The notes beneath the pieces are model-generated. The model ran no database searches, was not told the origin of the DNA, and saw only the letters and a list, made by a program, of their open reading frames with translations. This document shows positions 20,537 to 29,370 of a stretch of 61,764 nucleotides of DNA, piece by piece. The stretch's first letter is position 1. Each line of letters opens with the position of its first letter. Source of the stretch: Clostridia bacterium (GTDB taxonomy: Bacteria > Bacillota > Clostridia > Christensenellales > QALW01); assembly GCA_017502165.1 (NCBI GenBank), contig JAFVVO010000015.1:1-61764 (forward strand), read 5' to 3'. Position numbers and translations under genes: made by a program.

Positions 20537-21467
20537 TATTGTATTTTTAGGCACGCCTGATTTTGCAGTTCCTTCATTAAAGGCGCTGGTTGAAAACGGC
20601 TATAACGTTAAGGCGGTGTTTACTCAGCCCGACAGACCGAAGGGCAGGGGAAACAAACTGGCATTTTCACCCGTAAAGGAATATGCACTTTCGCAGAATA
20701 TTCCCGTTTATCAGCCCGAAAAAATTAAGCAGGCTGATGCGGCGCAGGTGTTAAAAGAGCTTAAGCCCGACCTTATGATTACCGCCGCCTTCGGTCAGAT
20801 TTTATCAAAGGAAAATCTTGAATCGGCACCCCTTGGCTGTGTTAACGTTCACGGCTCGCTTCTGCCCAAGTACAGAGGCTCTTCACCGATTCAATGGGCA
20901 GTTATAAACGGGGAAAAGGAAACGGGAATCACAACCATGTATACCGATGTAGGCGTTGATTGCGGAGACATTATTCTGCAAAAGAAGCTTACAATCGGTG
21001 AAAACGAAACTGCAGGAGAGCTTTTTGACCGTCTTGCGATTTTAGGGGCGGAAACCTTAATAGAAACCGTAAAAATGATTGAAAACGGTCTTGCAAAAAG
21101 AACACCGCAAAATCACGCAGAGGCTACGCATTTCCCAATGCTTGATAAGAAAACGGCAGGCATTGATTTTTCTTGGGACAGCAACAGAATAAAGAATTTC
21201 GTCCGCGGCAATAATCCTTGGCCTATTGCCTGGGCAAAATGCGGCGAGGATATTATTAAAATTTATTCCGTTACTGTTTTAGACGAGAAAACAAATAAAG
21301 CTCCGGGAACAATACTTTCTGCCGACAGTAAATGCGGCTTCAAGGTTGCAACGGGAGACGGTGTAATCAGTCTTGACAGTATTCAGTTCCCGGGTAAAAA
21401 GGTAATGGACTCAAAAATTTATTTTGTAGGTAATTCGGTTTGCACCGAAAAATTAACCAATGATTGA
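20529..21467 (+). CDS. fmt: Methionyl-tRNA formyltransferase
   Basis: Formylates initiator Met-tRNA using 10-formyl-tetrahydrofolate. The true start is the ATG at 20529 (IDIVFLGTPDFAV), not the upstream in-frame TTG at 20502. The 312-residue protein has the N-terminal formyltransferase fold with the folate-binding SLLPKYRG segment near 110 and the C-terminal OB domain. It overlaps def and rsmB by 8 bp each, both as ATGNNTGA-type junctions. Confidence 0.96.
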   Translation: MIDIVFLGTPDFAVPSLKALVENGYNVKAVFTQPDRPKGRGNKLAFSPVKEYALSQNIPVYQPEKIKQADAAQVLKELKPDLMITAAFGQILSKENLESAPLGCVNVHGSLLPKYRGSSPIQWAVINGEKETGITTMYTDVGVDCGDIILQKKLTIGENETAGELFDRLAILGAETLIETVKMIENGLAKRTPQNHAEATHFPMLDKKTAGIDFSWDSNRIKNFVRGNNPWPIAWAKCGEDIIKIYSVTVLDEKTNKAPGTILSADSKCGFKVATGDGVISLDSIQFPGKKVMDSKIYFVGNSVCTEKLTND

Positions 21468-22746
21468 TTTAGCACGAAAGCAAGCATTTTTGTTGCTTGA
21501 CGACATAATTTCAAATAAAAAATATGCAAATCTTACTCTTAAAAACGGACTTAACGGCTTTGACGAGCGTGACAGAGCGTTTATCTGTAATCTTGTTTAC
21601 GGAACGCTTGATAAAATGATTTCCCTCGACTACGTTATTTCGCTTTTTGCCAAGGGCAGAATTCAGCCGAAAATTAAAAACGTTTTGAGATTAGGCGCAT
21701 ATCAGATTTTGTTTCTTGAACGGGTTCCCGACAGTGCGGCGGTGAACACAAGCGTTGAGCTTGCCCAAAGCATCGGCAAAGGGGCGCTGAAGGGGTATGT
21801 TAACGGAGTTTTGCGGAGTATTTCTAAAAATAAAGAGAATATTCCGTATCCCAAGGATAACGTTCAACGGATTTCATACAAATACAGCTATCCTGAATTT
21901 TTAGTCAGGGAACTGATTTCAGAATTGGGGGATAAAGAGGCGGAGAGCTTTTGCGGGCACGTTGAAGACCATAAAACCTGCCTTCGTGTTGACGAAAACA
22001 AGGCGTCCGTTTCTCAAATAAAAGAGCAGTTAAATGCGCAAAGCGGCGTTTATTTTGATAATTGCATTTACGTTTCAGGCGAGCCCGCGCTTTTAGAAAA
22101 CGGTGTTTGCTCCGTTCAGGGCGAGGCTTCGGTAGCGGTTGTGAATGCGCTTAAATTAGAAGAAAACGACACGCTTTTAGACTGTTGTGCCGCACCCGGT
22201 GGCAAAACCGTTTATGCGGCGACGAAGCTTAAGAGCGGCAAAATTTTAGCTCTTGATAAGCACGAGCATAGGGTAGAGCTTATTAAGAAAAACGCTCAAA
22301 GATGCGGCTATGAGCATATTATTACCGCTTTGAGCGCTGATATGGCTAAGAATAATTCTTTTGAAGCCTTTGATAAGGTTTTGGTTGACGCTCCCTGCAG
22401 TGGCTTGGGTGTTATAGGGCAAAAGCCCGAAATAAAGAATACCTGCACCCCCGAAGGCTTTGCAGAGCTTGAAAAAATACAGAAAACAATTTTGCAAAAT
22501 GCTTCTGCTTTTGTTAAGCGCGGCGGAACGTTAGTTTACAGTACCTGCACCGTTAGAAATAAAGAAAATATTGATAACGTTACGTACTTCTTAGAGAATA
22601 ATCCCGAATTTTCACTTGATTCCCTTGAGGGCTGTTTCGGTGAAAGCTTCGAGAAAAACAGAGATTTATCAAAGGGATACGTTCAGCTTTATCCTCACAA
22701 GGATAAAATTGACGGATTCTTTATTGCAAGGATGAAAAGAAATTGA
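21460..22746 (+). CDS. rsmB: 16S rRNA m5C967 methyltransferase RsmB
   Basis: Methylates C967 (E. coli numbering) of 16S rRNA. The 428-residue protein begins with a NusB-like helical RNA-binding domain (about 1-140). The SAM-binding fold follows with CCAAPGGKT near 242-250, DAPCSGLG near 310 and the catalytic Cys in YSTCTV near 362. It overlaps fmt by 8 bp and rlmN by 4 bp. Confidence 0.95.
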   Translation: MIDLARKQAFLLLDDIISNKKYANLTLKNGLNGFDERDRAFICNLVYGTLDKMISLDYVISLFAKGRIQPKIKNVLRLGAYQILFLERVPDSAAVNTSVELAQSIGKGALKGYVNGVLRSISKNKENIPYPKDNVQRISYKYSYPEFLVRELISELGDKEAESFCGHVEDHKTCLRVDENKASVSQIKEQLNAQSGVYFDNCIYVSGEPALLENGVCSVQGEASVAVVNALKLEENDTLLDCCAAPGGKTVYAATKLKSGKILALDKHEHRVELIKKNAQRCGYEHIITALSADMAKNNSFEAFDKVLVDAPCSGLGVIGQKPEIKNTCTPEGFAELEKIQKTILQNASAFVKRGGTLVYSTCTVRNKENIDNVTYFLENNPEFSLDSLEGCFGESFEKNRDLSKGYVQLYPHKDKIDGFFIARMKRN

Positions 22747-23783
22747 AATTACTTAACCTGAGCTTTTCGGAAATTGAAGAATTGGTCGAATCACTTGGTG
22801 AGCCTAAATACAGAGCAAAACAGCTCTATCAAGGCTTGCAGATGGGCAAAAAAATCGAAGAAATAAACATCTCAAAGGATTTGAAGGCCCTTCTTGCCCA
22901 AAATGGATATACCACGGGCGGAGTGGAAATTCACGAAAAATTCGTTTCGAAAATTGACGGCACAATTAAATACTTATATTGTCTTGAAGACGGTAATATA
23001 ATTGAGGGTGTGCTTATGCACTATAAGCACGGCTCCACCTTATGCGTTTCAACGCAGGTTGGATGCCGTATGGGGTGTGCCTTCTGCGCTTCTACCATTG
23101 GCGGACTGGTGCGTAATCTTGAAGCAGGTGAAATTTTAGGACAGGTTATTGCGGTCAACAGAGATAATATGACGAAAAAGGAAAGAGCGGTAACGAATAT
23201 CGTGCTTATGGGTAGCGGTGAGCCTCTTGATAACTACGATAACACGCTGAAATTTTTGCGCCTCGTTTCCTGCCCTGAGGGAATTAATATTTCAATGCGG
23301 AATATTTCTCTTTCAACCTGCGGAATAGTCCCCAAAATTAAAGAATTGGCAAAAGAAAAATTAGGTATTACCTTATCCCTTTCGCTTCACGCACCTACTG
23401 ATGAAATGCGTAAGGACATTATGCCCATTTCAAAGGCTTATGCATTAGAAGAAACAATAGACGCTATGCGTTACTACGTTAAGGAAACGGGCCGCAGGGT
23501 AGTGTTTGAATATGCACTTATTTCAGAAAAAAACGATACAAAAGAATGTGCCGAAAAATTGGCAAAGCTGATCAGGAATATGCAATGTCACGTTAACCTT
23601 ATTCCCCTTAATTCCGTTCACGAAAGCGGACTTTCGGGGTCAAGCGGTAACAGAGTTGCAAAATTCCGTGAGTATTTGGAGAAGGACGGAATATCAGTTA
23701 CCGTGCGACGCGAGATGGGCGCTGATATTTCAGGCGCCTGCGGTCAACTGCGGCGCAGCTACTTATCTAAGGAGGTAAAATAG
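22743..23783 (+). CDS. rlmN: Dual-specificity RNA methyltransferase RlmN
   Basis: Radical-SAM enzyme that makes 2-methyladenosine at A2503 of 23S rRNA and A37 of some tRNAs. In 346 residues it shows the iron-sulfur cluster motif Cys108-x3-Cys112-x2-Cys115 (CRMGCAFC) and a Cys101 in CVSTQVGC. The methyl-carrying Cys333 lies in GACGQLRRS. Translation starts at TTG overlapping the rsmB stop (TTGA). It shares one base with the phosphatase gene. Confidence 0.96.
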   Translation: MKLLNLSFSEIEELVESLGEPKYRAKQLYQGLQMGKKIEEINISKDLKALLAQNGYTTGGVEIHEKFVSKIDGTIKYLYCLEDGNIIEGVLMHYKHGSTLCVSTQVGCRMGCAFCASTIGGLVRNLEAGEILGQVIAVNRDNMTKKERAVTNIVLMGSGEPLDNYDNTLKFLRLVSCPEGINISMRNISLSTCGIVPKIKELAKEKLGITLSLSLHAPTDEMRKDIMPISKAYALEETIDAMRYYVKETGRRVVFEYALISEKNDTKECAEKLAKLIRNMQCHVNLIPLNSVHESGLSGSSGNRVAKFREYLEKDGISVTVRREMGADISGACGQLRRSYLSKEVK

Positions 23784-24508
23784 TGCGTTTTTACGGAAAA
23801 AGCTCTCGCGGAATGGTCCGCGGGAACAACGAGGACTTCTTTCACGTTCCCCTTAAGGAAGACGATGCGAGGTTCTTTATTGTTGCTGACGGTATGGGCG
23901 GTGTAAATGCCGGTGAAGTGGCAAGCAGTCTTGCAGTTGCCAGCGCAGTAACGTTTGTGGAGGAAAATTACACCTCCGCCTGCGACGTTGCACTTTTATT
24001 GCGGCAGGCACTTAACCATGCAAACAAAGCCGTTTTCAATACCGCAAAAGCTGACAAAACATACGAAAATATGGGTACGACGCTTGTTTGTGCCTTGATC
24101 AGAGAAAATCTGATGTTTGTTGCCAACGTAGGTGACAGCCGTTGCTACAAGCTGAGCGGTGAAGCCTTCGAGCAGGTGAGCATCGACCATTCCTTTGTGC
24201 AGGAAATGATCGATAAAGGTATGCTCAGCCGTGACGAAGCCAACAATCATCCCAACAAAAATCTTATTACCAGAGCAATCGGCGTGGACCGTTTTGTTCG
24301 GGTGGACGTTTTCTGCAAGCCCTTTAACAAAGGTGACAGAATTCTGCTCGCCTCGGACGGTCTTACCACTATGGTGAAAACTGACGAAATAGAAGCAATT
24401 ATAAAAAAAGAAGAGTCTTGCGAAAATATTGTTCGCGAGCTTATTGATAAAGCAAACGAGGCCGGTGGCAGAGACAACATTACGGCAGTGCTTATTGTTA
24501 ACGATTAA
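23783..24508 (+). CDS. prpC: PP2C-family protein phosphatase (Stp/PrpC)
   Basis: Metal-dependent Ser/Thr phosphatase that reverses the action of the PASTA kinase encoded next to it. The 241 residues show the PP2C signatures ADGMGG near 38-43, NVGDSR near 115-120, ASDGLT near 192 and GGRDNIT near 228. The GTG start is supported by GGAGG seven bases upstream, and the junction TAGTG overlaps the rlmN stop by one base. The prpC-prkC pair is conserved in Firmicutes. Confidence 0.95.
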   Translation: MRFYGKSSRGMVRGNNEDFFHVPLKEDDARFFIVADGMGGVNAGEVASSLAVASAVTFVEENYTSACDVALLLRQALNHANKAVFNTAKADKTYENMGTTLVCALIRENLMFVANVGDSRCYKLSGEAFEQVSIDHSFVQEMIDKGMLSRDEANNHPNKNLITRAIGVDRFVRVDVFCKPFNKGDRILLASDGLTTMVKTDEIEAIIKKEESCENIVRELIDKANEAGGRDNITAVLIVND

Positions 24509-24519
24509 GGAGAAGACTT

Positions 24520-26544
24520 ATGGTCAACGAGATAATTGACGGAAAATATGAAATAATATCAAAAATCGGTACCGGCGGAACCAGTATTGTTTATAAGGCA
24601 CGCCGTCTTGCCGACGATAAAATTGTTGCAATTAAAGTTATCAGAGACGAGCTTGATAACATAAACGAGCACGAACGACGCTTCCGTCTTGAAGCGGCGG
24701 CACTGGCAAAAATGTCACACAGAAACGTTCGCAGAATTCTTGCGGTAGGTCAGTGGGACTCTTCCTTATATATGGTTACCGAATATATTGACGGTGAAAC
24801 CTTAAAGGATATAATTGCAGAAGAAGGGGCATTGAACGTAAAAAAGGCGGTAGACTACGCCTTGCAGATCGTTGCAGGCATTGAGCACGCTCACAGACGC
24901 GACATTATTCACCGCGACATTAAGCCTCAGAACATTATCGTTGCCAAGGACGGCACGGTTAAAATAGTGGATTTCGGTATTGCAAGAATGACCAGCCAGA
25001 CAACACGTACCATGGCAGGTAAAGACGTGGTAGGAAGTGTTCATTACCTTTCACCCGAGCAGGCGAGAGGCACACAGATTGATGCGCGAAGCGATATTTA
25101 TTCCTTCGGTATTTTGCTTTATCAGATGTTTACCGGCAGAGTACCCTTTGACGGAAGTGAGCCCGTATCCATCGCTATGAAGCATATTAACCAGACTCCC
25201 GAGCCGCCTATTAGCGTAAATCCCTCTATTCCAAAAGGAATTAACGACATAATTCTTAAGTGTATTCAGAAGCGTCCCGACGCCCGTTATCAGACTGCGT
25301 CACTGCTTCGTGAGGACTTGCTTTTATTCGTTGCCAATCCTAACGGCTTTAACGTTGAGCTTGAAAGAGCGTCTAAAAATGAGCCTAAGATGATGCAGGA
25401 GGATGAAGAACAGCCTATCCGCCGCCGCAGACCGACTAACGAAGAAGCGGTTGCGAGAAGAGAAAGGGAACGTCAGGTAAAAACCAAGGTTTCCTATATT
25501 AATGATGATGAAAGAAAAATGGCGCAGGCAGAAAAAGGCAAGCGCGGCTTAGGCTTACTGATTGCTTTGATTGCGTCGGCACTGGCGGTTATCATCGGCG
25601 CGGTTGTAATTGTATCAAGCGTGTTAGGTGATACCAATTATCCCGAAAAGCCCATTCCTACCATTTCGGGGCTTACAAAGGCCGCGGCAAAGGCAGTTCT
25701 TGAAAGCGAAGCCTTCTCTAAATTCAGGTTTGTTGAAGAGGATTCCTCCGAGGTTGCAGTAGGCTGTGTAATCAGAACTGAGCCGGAAGAAAAATCGGTT
25801 GTAAAGGTAAACAGAGAAATCGTCGTTTACATTTGCAAGGGCGCAAAACAGCTTATGCCTCAGGACGTTATAGGTAAAAAGGAAGCCGAAGCAGCTGCAA
25901 TTTTGCAGGGGCAGGGCTTCAAGGTTGAGTTTATCTATACGGAAAACAAGGATTACGAAAACGGAATAGTCGTTCAGCAAAGTAATTCGTCCCAGGCAAT
26001 GAATCAGGGCGCAACAATTACCTTAACGGTAATTAAAAATATCGAATTGCTTAAAATTGTCGTACCCGATTTGTCAGGTATGACGGATATCGGCGAAATT
26101 AAAAAGAAAATTACCGATGCAGGCTGTCAGGTAGGCAAATATCAGGAAAAGAAAACTGATGACTTAAACACTCTTGGTGTAAGCTGGCAGAATATCGAAG
26201 CGGGAAAAGAGTATATTTATCCCAGCAGCGAGGAGCCTCCCGAGGTAGTTATTGAGTTTGAAATAAATGTAAGCAGCGGATATAGCTGTGTGTATGAATA
26301 TACCGACTACGAGGGACTTTTGCAGGATTATGAGCTTATTATTTACTCTGCAAACGAGGACCAGATAGGCTATGAAAAGTTTGCTCAAACAAGCCAAGTA
26401 AGGTACGAATATACAAGCGCAACACCCGACAAGATAACCTTTGAGCTTTGGGTAAAGCATGACGAAAATTCGGCAAGCCGATTCGTAGAAAAGCGTACTA
26501 TTACTGCCACAATGCCTAACGCCCAGGAGAACGCTGATGCATAA
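24520..26544 (+). CDS. prkC: PASTA-domain Ser/Thr protein kinase (PrkC/PknB)
   Basis: Membrane kinase that senses muropeptides or lipid II and controls cell wall metabolism and spore germination in relatives. Of 674 residues, 1-275 form the kinase domain with the glycine loop GTGGTS, Lys39, catalytic HRDIKPQN (Asp133) and DFG at 151-153. A juxtamembrane basic stretch is followed by a single membrane helix at about 345-369. Outside lie roughly three PASTA repeats (about 377-580) and an extra C-terminal domain to 674. It overlaps rsgA by 8 bp. Confidence 0.96.
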   Translation: MVNEIIDGKYEIISKIGTGGTSIVYKARRLADDKIVAIKVIRDELDNINEHERRFRLEAAALAKMSHRNVRRILAVGQWDSSLYMVTEYIDGETLKDIIAEEGALNVKKAVDYALQIVAGIEHAHRRDIIHRDIKPQNIIVAKDGTVKIVDFGIARMTSQTTRTMAGKDVVGSVHYLSPEQARGTQIDARSDIYSFGILLYQMFTGRVPFDGSEPVSIAMKHINQTPEPPISVNPSIPKGINDIILKCIQKRPDARYQTASLLREDLLLFVANPNGFNVELERASKNEPKMMQEDEEQPIRRRRPTNEEAVARRERERQVKTKVSYINDDERKMAQAEKGKRGLGLLIALIASALAVIIGAVVIVSSVLGDTNYPEKPIPTISGLTKAAAKAVLESEAFSKFRFVEEDSSEVAVGCVIRTEPEEKSVVKVNREIVVYICKGAKQLMPQDVIGKKEAEAAAILQGQGFKVEFIYTENKDYENGIVVQQSNSSQAMNQGATITLTVIKNIELLKIVVPDLSGMTDIGEIKKKITDAGCQVGKYQEKKTDDLNTLGVSWQNIEAGKEYIYPSSEEPPEVVIEFEINVSSGYSCVYEYTDYEGLLQDYELIIYSANEDQIGYEKFAQTSQVRYEYTSATPDKITFELWVKHDENSASRFVEKRTITATMPNAQENADA

Positions 26545-27427
26545 TTGCGGATTTATTATTAAATGCGTTGCAGGTGTTTATGACGTTTTAATGGAGGATA
26601 ATTCCATTTGCTCCGCTTATGCGGCAGGAAAGTTCAGAAATCAGAACGTCACGCCCCTGGCGGGAGATAAGGTAGCACTTAAGCTTTCCGAAAGAGAAAA
26701 TGAGAAGAATCTGATTACTGAGATTTTTCCGCGTAAAAATGCCCTTGTACGTCCGCCCGTCGCTAACGTTGATACTCTGCTTATTACATTGGCGGTAAAA
26801 AAGCCAAACCCCGATTTGAAGCTTGCGGACTATCTTATTTGCTATTGCCGACTGCTTGATATTGAACCGATCGTGCTTATAAATAAGAGCGATTATGACT
26901 TATCTGCGGCACAAAATCTGGCGCAACAGTTTGTTTTAAGCGGAGTGCGCGCCTTTGTAACGCAAGGCTCTTCGCCTGACGGAGCAGAAAAGCTCAAGGA
27001 CGTTATAAACGAAGGCATAACCTGCTTCAGCGGTCAGTCAGCGGTAGGAAAATCCACGCTTACAAACCTGCTTTTAGGAAAACAAATGTTTCAAACCGGC
27101 GGCTTAAGCAAGAAAACCGAGAGGGGCCGCCACACCACAAGACATTCGGAAATTGTTGAATTTGCAAAGGGAAAGTGGCTTGCAGATACACCCGGATTTT
27201 CTCTTTTAGAGATGCCCGAGCTTTCACCGGAGCAATTCAAGGAGCTTTATTTTGAATATTCGGAATATGCCGGCGATTGCCGATTTAACGGATGTAACCA
27301 TATTCACGAGCCCGATTGCGCAGTAAAGCAAGCGGTAGAAGAAAACAAACTTTCCAAACAAAGATACGATAGGTACGTTGAACTGTTTGAAGAAATAAAA
27401 GAAAAATGGAGAAAAAGATATGATTAA
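26537..27427 (+). CDS. rsgA: Ribosome small-subunit GTPase RsgA
   Basis: Circularly permuted GTPase that checks late 30S maturation. The 296-residue protein has an N-terminal OB fold, then the permuted motif order: G4 NKSD at 116-119 comes before Walker A GQSAVGKS at 166-173. The G3 motif DTPGF follows, and the C-terminal zinc site is CRFNGCNHIHEPDC near 254-267. It overlaps prkC and rpe by 8 bp each. Confidence 0.96.
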   Translation: MHNCGFIIKCVAGVYDVLMEDNSICSAYAAGKFRNQNVTPLAGDKVALKLSERENEKNLITEIFPRKNALVRPPVANVDTLLITLAVKKPNPDLKLADYLICYCRLLDIEPIVLINKSDYDLSAAQNLAQQFVLSGVRAFVTQGSSPDGAEKLKDVINEGITCFSGQSAVGKSTLTNLLLGKQMFQTGGLSKKTERGRHTTRHSEIVEFAKGKWLADTPGFSLLEMPELSPEQFKELYFEYSEYAGDCRFNGCNHIHEPDCAVKQAVEENKLSKQRYDRYVELFEEIKEKWRKRYD

Positions 27428-28061
27428 GATTGCACCAAGTATTTTAGCGGCAGATTTTTCGAAATTAGGCCAGCAGATAGAGTTTATTGACGCTTGCGGA
27501 GCTGATATGATTCATTGTGACGTTATGGACGGTATGTTCGTACCTAACTATTCCTTTGGTCATTCAATGGTAAAAATGTTCAGAGAGCATACTGAAAAGC
27601 CCTTGGACGTTCACTTGATGATTGAAAAACCCGAAAGATATATCGACGAATTCGTTGCGGCAGGGGCAGACTACATTACCGTTCATTTTGAAGCAACCCC
27701 TCACGTTCACAGAGTGCTTAATTATATTCGCTCCAAGGGAGTAAAATCGGGAGTTGTTTACAACCCCGGCACGCCCATTGATTCCTTAAAGCATTTGATC
27801 GATTCGGTTGATATGGTGCTTTTGATGTCGGTTAACCCCGGCTTCGGCGGTCAGAAATTCATTCCCAGCGTGCTTGAAAAGGTAAAGCAGGCAAGGGAAA
27901 TAATAGGCAACCGCGACGTTTTGCTTGAGGTTGACGGCGGTGTAACTAAAGAGAATGCGGCGGCTCTTAAGGCGGCAGGAGCAAACGTTTTAGTTGCCGG
28001 AAGCAGCGTTTTCTCCGCTTCGGATCCCAAGAAAGCCATTGAAGAAATCAGAAACGCTTAA
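27420..28061 (+). CDS. rpe: Ribulose-phosphate 3-epimerase
   Basis: Interconverts ribulose 5-phosphate and xylulose 5-phosphate in the pentose phosphate pathway. The 213-residue TIM barrel shows SILAADF at the start, HCDVMDGMFVPN near 33-44, LDVHLMIE near 61-68, MSVNPGFGGQKF near 138-149 and EVDGGV near 175. The metal ligands (His and Asp of these motifs) are in place. In many Firmicutes thiN follows; here a terminator follows instead. Confidence 0.96.
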   Translation: MIKIAPSILAADFSKLGQQIEFIDACGADMIHCDVMDGMFVPNYSFGHSMVKMFREHTEKPLDVHLMIEKPERYIDEFVAAGADYITVHFEATPHVHRVLNYIRSKGVKSGVVYNPGTPIDSLKHLIDSVDMVLLMSVNPGFGGQKFIPSVLEKVKQAREIIGNRDVLLEVDGGVTKENAAALKAAGANVLVAGSSVFSASDPKKAIEEIRNA

Positions 28062-28094
28062 CGTTTAGGAGGCTTTCGGGCTTAAAATTAACAA

Positions 28095-28141
28095 AAAAAT
28101 CCCTCTTTGTATATTATGTAGTATGCAAAGGGGGATTTTTT
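28095..28141 (+). terminator. Rho-independent terminator after rpe
   Basis: A long stem, 28095-28109 with 28126-28140, extends inward with wobble pairs and carries a T run at its 3' end. It closes the yicC-rpe run. The GGGGG of its 3' arm is also the only ribosome-site-like sequence for the small membrane ORF that begins at 28145. Confidence 0.8.
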
Positions 28142-28144
28142 AAT

Positions 28145-28294
28145 GTGAAAAGAATATTTTTTAAGTTCAATCTTGTGGGATTGCTTTGTCTTTGCGCCGG
28201 AGTTGCGTTCATTATTTTCAATATTCCGCTGTACGTCTGGCTTATTATGTTAGGCGCTTTGTTGGTGGCGGTGGGCATTTATATGTGTAGATAG
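28145..28294 (+). CDS. Small two-helix membrane protein, unannotated type
   Basis: A 49-codon ORF from a GTG. The product (MKRIFFKFNL at its start) has two hydrophobic stretches at about 10-25 and 29-46, separated by a short turn with Pro, and ends in YMCR, so it is predicted to form a membrane hairpin. GGGGG lies 10 bases upstream, inside the 3' arm of the rpe terminator. It ends 11 bp before spoVM on the same strand, so the two may be translated from one message. No family was recognised; a sporulation role is only suggested by position. Confidence 0.55.
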   Translation: MKRIFFKFNLVGLLCLCAGVAFIIFNIPLYVWLIMLGALLVAVGIYMCR

Positions 28295-28305
28295 GGGGAA
28301 GGTAA

Positions 28306-28410
28306 ATGAAAGTTGTTTGTATTAAAGCCCCAAAACTGTTAAGAAAAATTATTTTGGGCATAATGAAGAATGATGACAAAAAAACTGTTGAAAAAAAGTT
28401 CTGCAAGTGA
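28306..28410 (+). CDS. spoVM: Stage V sporulation protein SpoVM
   Basis: Very small peptide of 34 residues. In Bacillus SpoVM is an amphipathic helix that recognises the curved forespore membrane and anchors SpoIVA, the base of the spore coat. Here the start MKVVCIKAPKLL matches the family pattern MKxxxIKxPKxL, including the key proline at position 9. The middle alternates hydrophobic and basic residues. The C-terminus is about eight residues longer than the 26-residue Bacillus form. A strong GGGGAAGG site precedes the ATG. The position after prkC-rsgA-rpe and before asp23 matches the conserved spoVM locus. It is too short for standard ORF cut-offs. Confidence 0.85.
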   Translation: MKVVCIKAPKLLRKIILGIMKNDDKKTVEKKFCK

Positions 28411-28416
28411 TATAAT
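28388..28416 (+). promoter_or_regulatory. Sigma-A promoter of asp23-amaP
   Basis: TTGAAA (28388-28393), a 17-bp spacer and a perfect TATAAT (28411-28416). The -35 lies inside the last codons of spoVM and the -10 begins one base after its stop codon. The asp23 start is 29 bp downstream. Confidence 0.65.
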
Positions 28417-28444
28417 ATAGAAAACAGTTACGGAGGTATTAAGT

Positions 28445-28825
28445 ATGTCTGAAAATAAAGGAATTATCAGTAAGCCTGAAGCAGGTGGCTCGGTTTCCTA
28501 CTCGGAAGACGTTATTGCTATTATTTCAGGTCTTGCCGCTTCTGAAATTGAAGGCGTTGCAGGTATGAGCGGCGGCCTTAAAAGCGGTATTGGCGAGTTG
28601 TTGGGAAAGAAAGACCTTTCTAAAGGCATTAAGGCAACCATCGTTAACGATGACGTTACCATTGATATAAACTTAATTGCAGTTTACGGCAGCACTCTTC
28701 ACGACGTTGCTCTTGCAGTTCAAAAGAGCGTTAAGCGTGCGGTAGAAGGTATGACCGGCTTGCGTGTTGCGGCTATCAACGTGCTCGTTCAGGGCGTTCA
28801 GGTTCCTGCAGAAGATAGAAGATAA
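28445..28825 (+). CDS. Asp23/Gls24 family protein
   Basis: A 126-residue member of the Asp23 (DUF322) family, related to YloU of Bacillus. These proteins gather at the membrane through the anchor AmaP and are linked to cell envelope stress. The family pattern is clear: ISGLAASEIEGVAGM near 29-43 and, after a loop, IDINLIAVYG and VQKSVKRAVEGMTG segments. GGAGG lies at normal spacing. The amaP-like gene follows by 12 bp. Confidence 0.92.
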   Translation: MSENKGIISKPEAGGSVSYSEDVIAIISGLAASEIEGVAGMSGGLKSGIGELLGKKDLSKGIKATIVNDDVTIDINLIAVYGSTLHDVALAVQKSVKRAVEGMTGLRVAAINVLVQGVQVPAEDRR

Positions 28826-28837
28826 GGCGGTGCTGAA

Positions 28838-29362
28838 ATGAAGGTTGGCGAAAGATTACTTTTAATATTTTTAGCCCTTGCATTTATTGCTACGCTGGTT
28901 TGTGTTTGTGCGTGCGTTTGGAGCGGCTTGGTTTTTGCAACGGTTATTTCCTTCGTAGGCGCTTCAGTCTACGTTAAGATTGCTGTTACCGGTGTTTGCA
29001 CAATTTTATGCGTGCTTGCCGTTCGCGGAATTTTCGTTGGAATCAAATCAACCACTAAGCCCGTTGCAGTTGCCGCAATCAACGGTGAAGGCGGAGTATA
29101 CATAAGCATTGATACCGTAAGCGACTTGGCGGCAAAGGCCGTTAAAAAGACGGAAGGCGTGCGCGAAATCAAGGTTCGCACCTTTATGAAGGACGGCGGT
29201 GCAAATATTTTCATTAAGGTTGCTTTGGCTGCTGACTCGGTTATTCCCGAGGTTTCTAAGGAAATTCAGCAAACCGTTAAAGGTGATATTGAAGCCCTTT
29301 GCGGCTTAACCGTTAAAAAGATTGACGTTCAGGTAGATAATTCTATTCAGACGCAAAAATAG
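28838..29362 (+). CDS. amaP: Asp23-anchoring membrane protein AmaP
   Basis: A 174-residue protein with two N-terminal membrane helices at about 7-30 and 32-65. A soluble Asp23-like domain in the cytoplasm follows (GGVYISIDTVSDLAAKAV near 84-101). This is the layout of AmaP, which recruits Asp23 to the membrane. It lies next to the Asp23 gene. A weak hairpin follows at 29371-29398. Confidence 0.88.
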   Translation: MKVGERLLLIFLALAFIATLVCVCACVWSGLVFATVISFVGASVYVKIAVTGVCTILCVLAVRGIFVGIKSTTKPVAVAAINGEGGVYISIDTVSDLAAKAVKKTEGVREIKVRTFMKDGGANIFIKVALAADSVIPEVSKEIQQTVKGDIEALCGLTVKKIDVQVDNSIQTQK

Positions 29363-29370
29363 TATATTTT

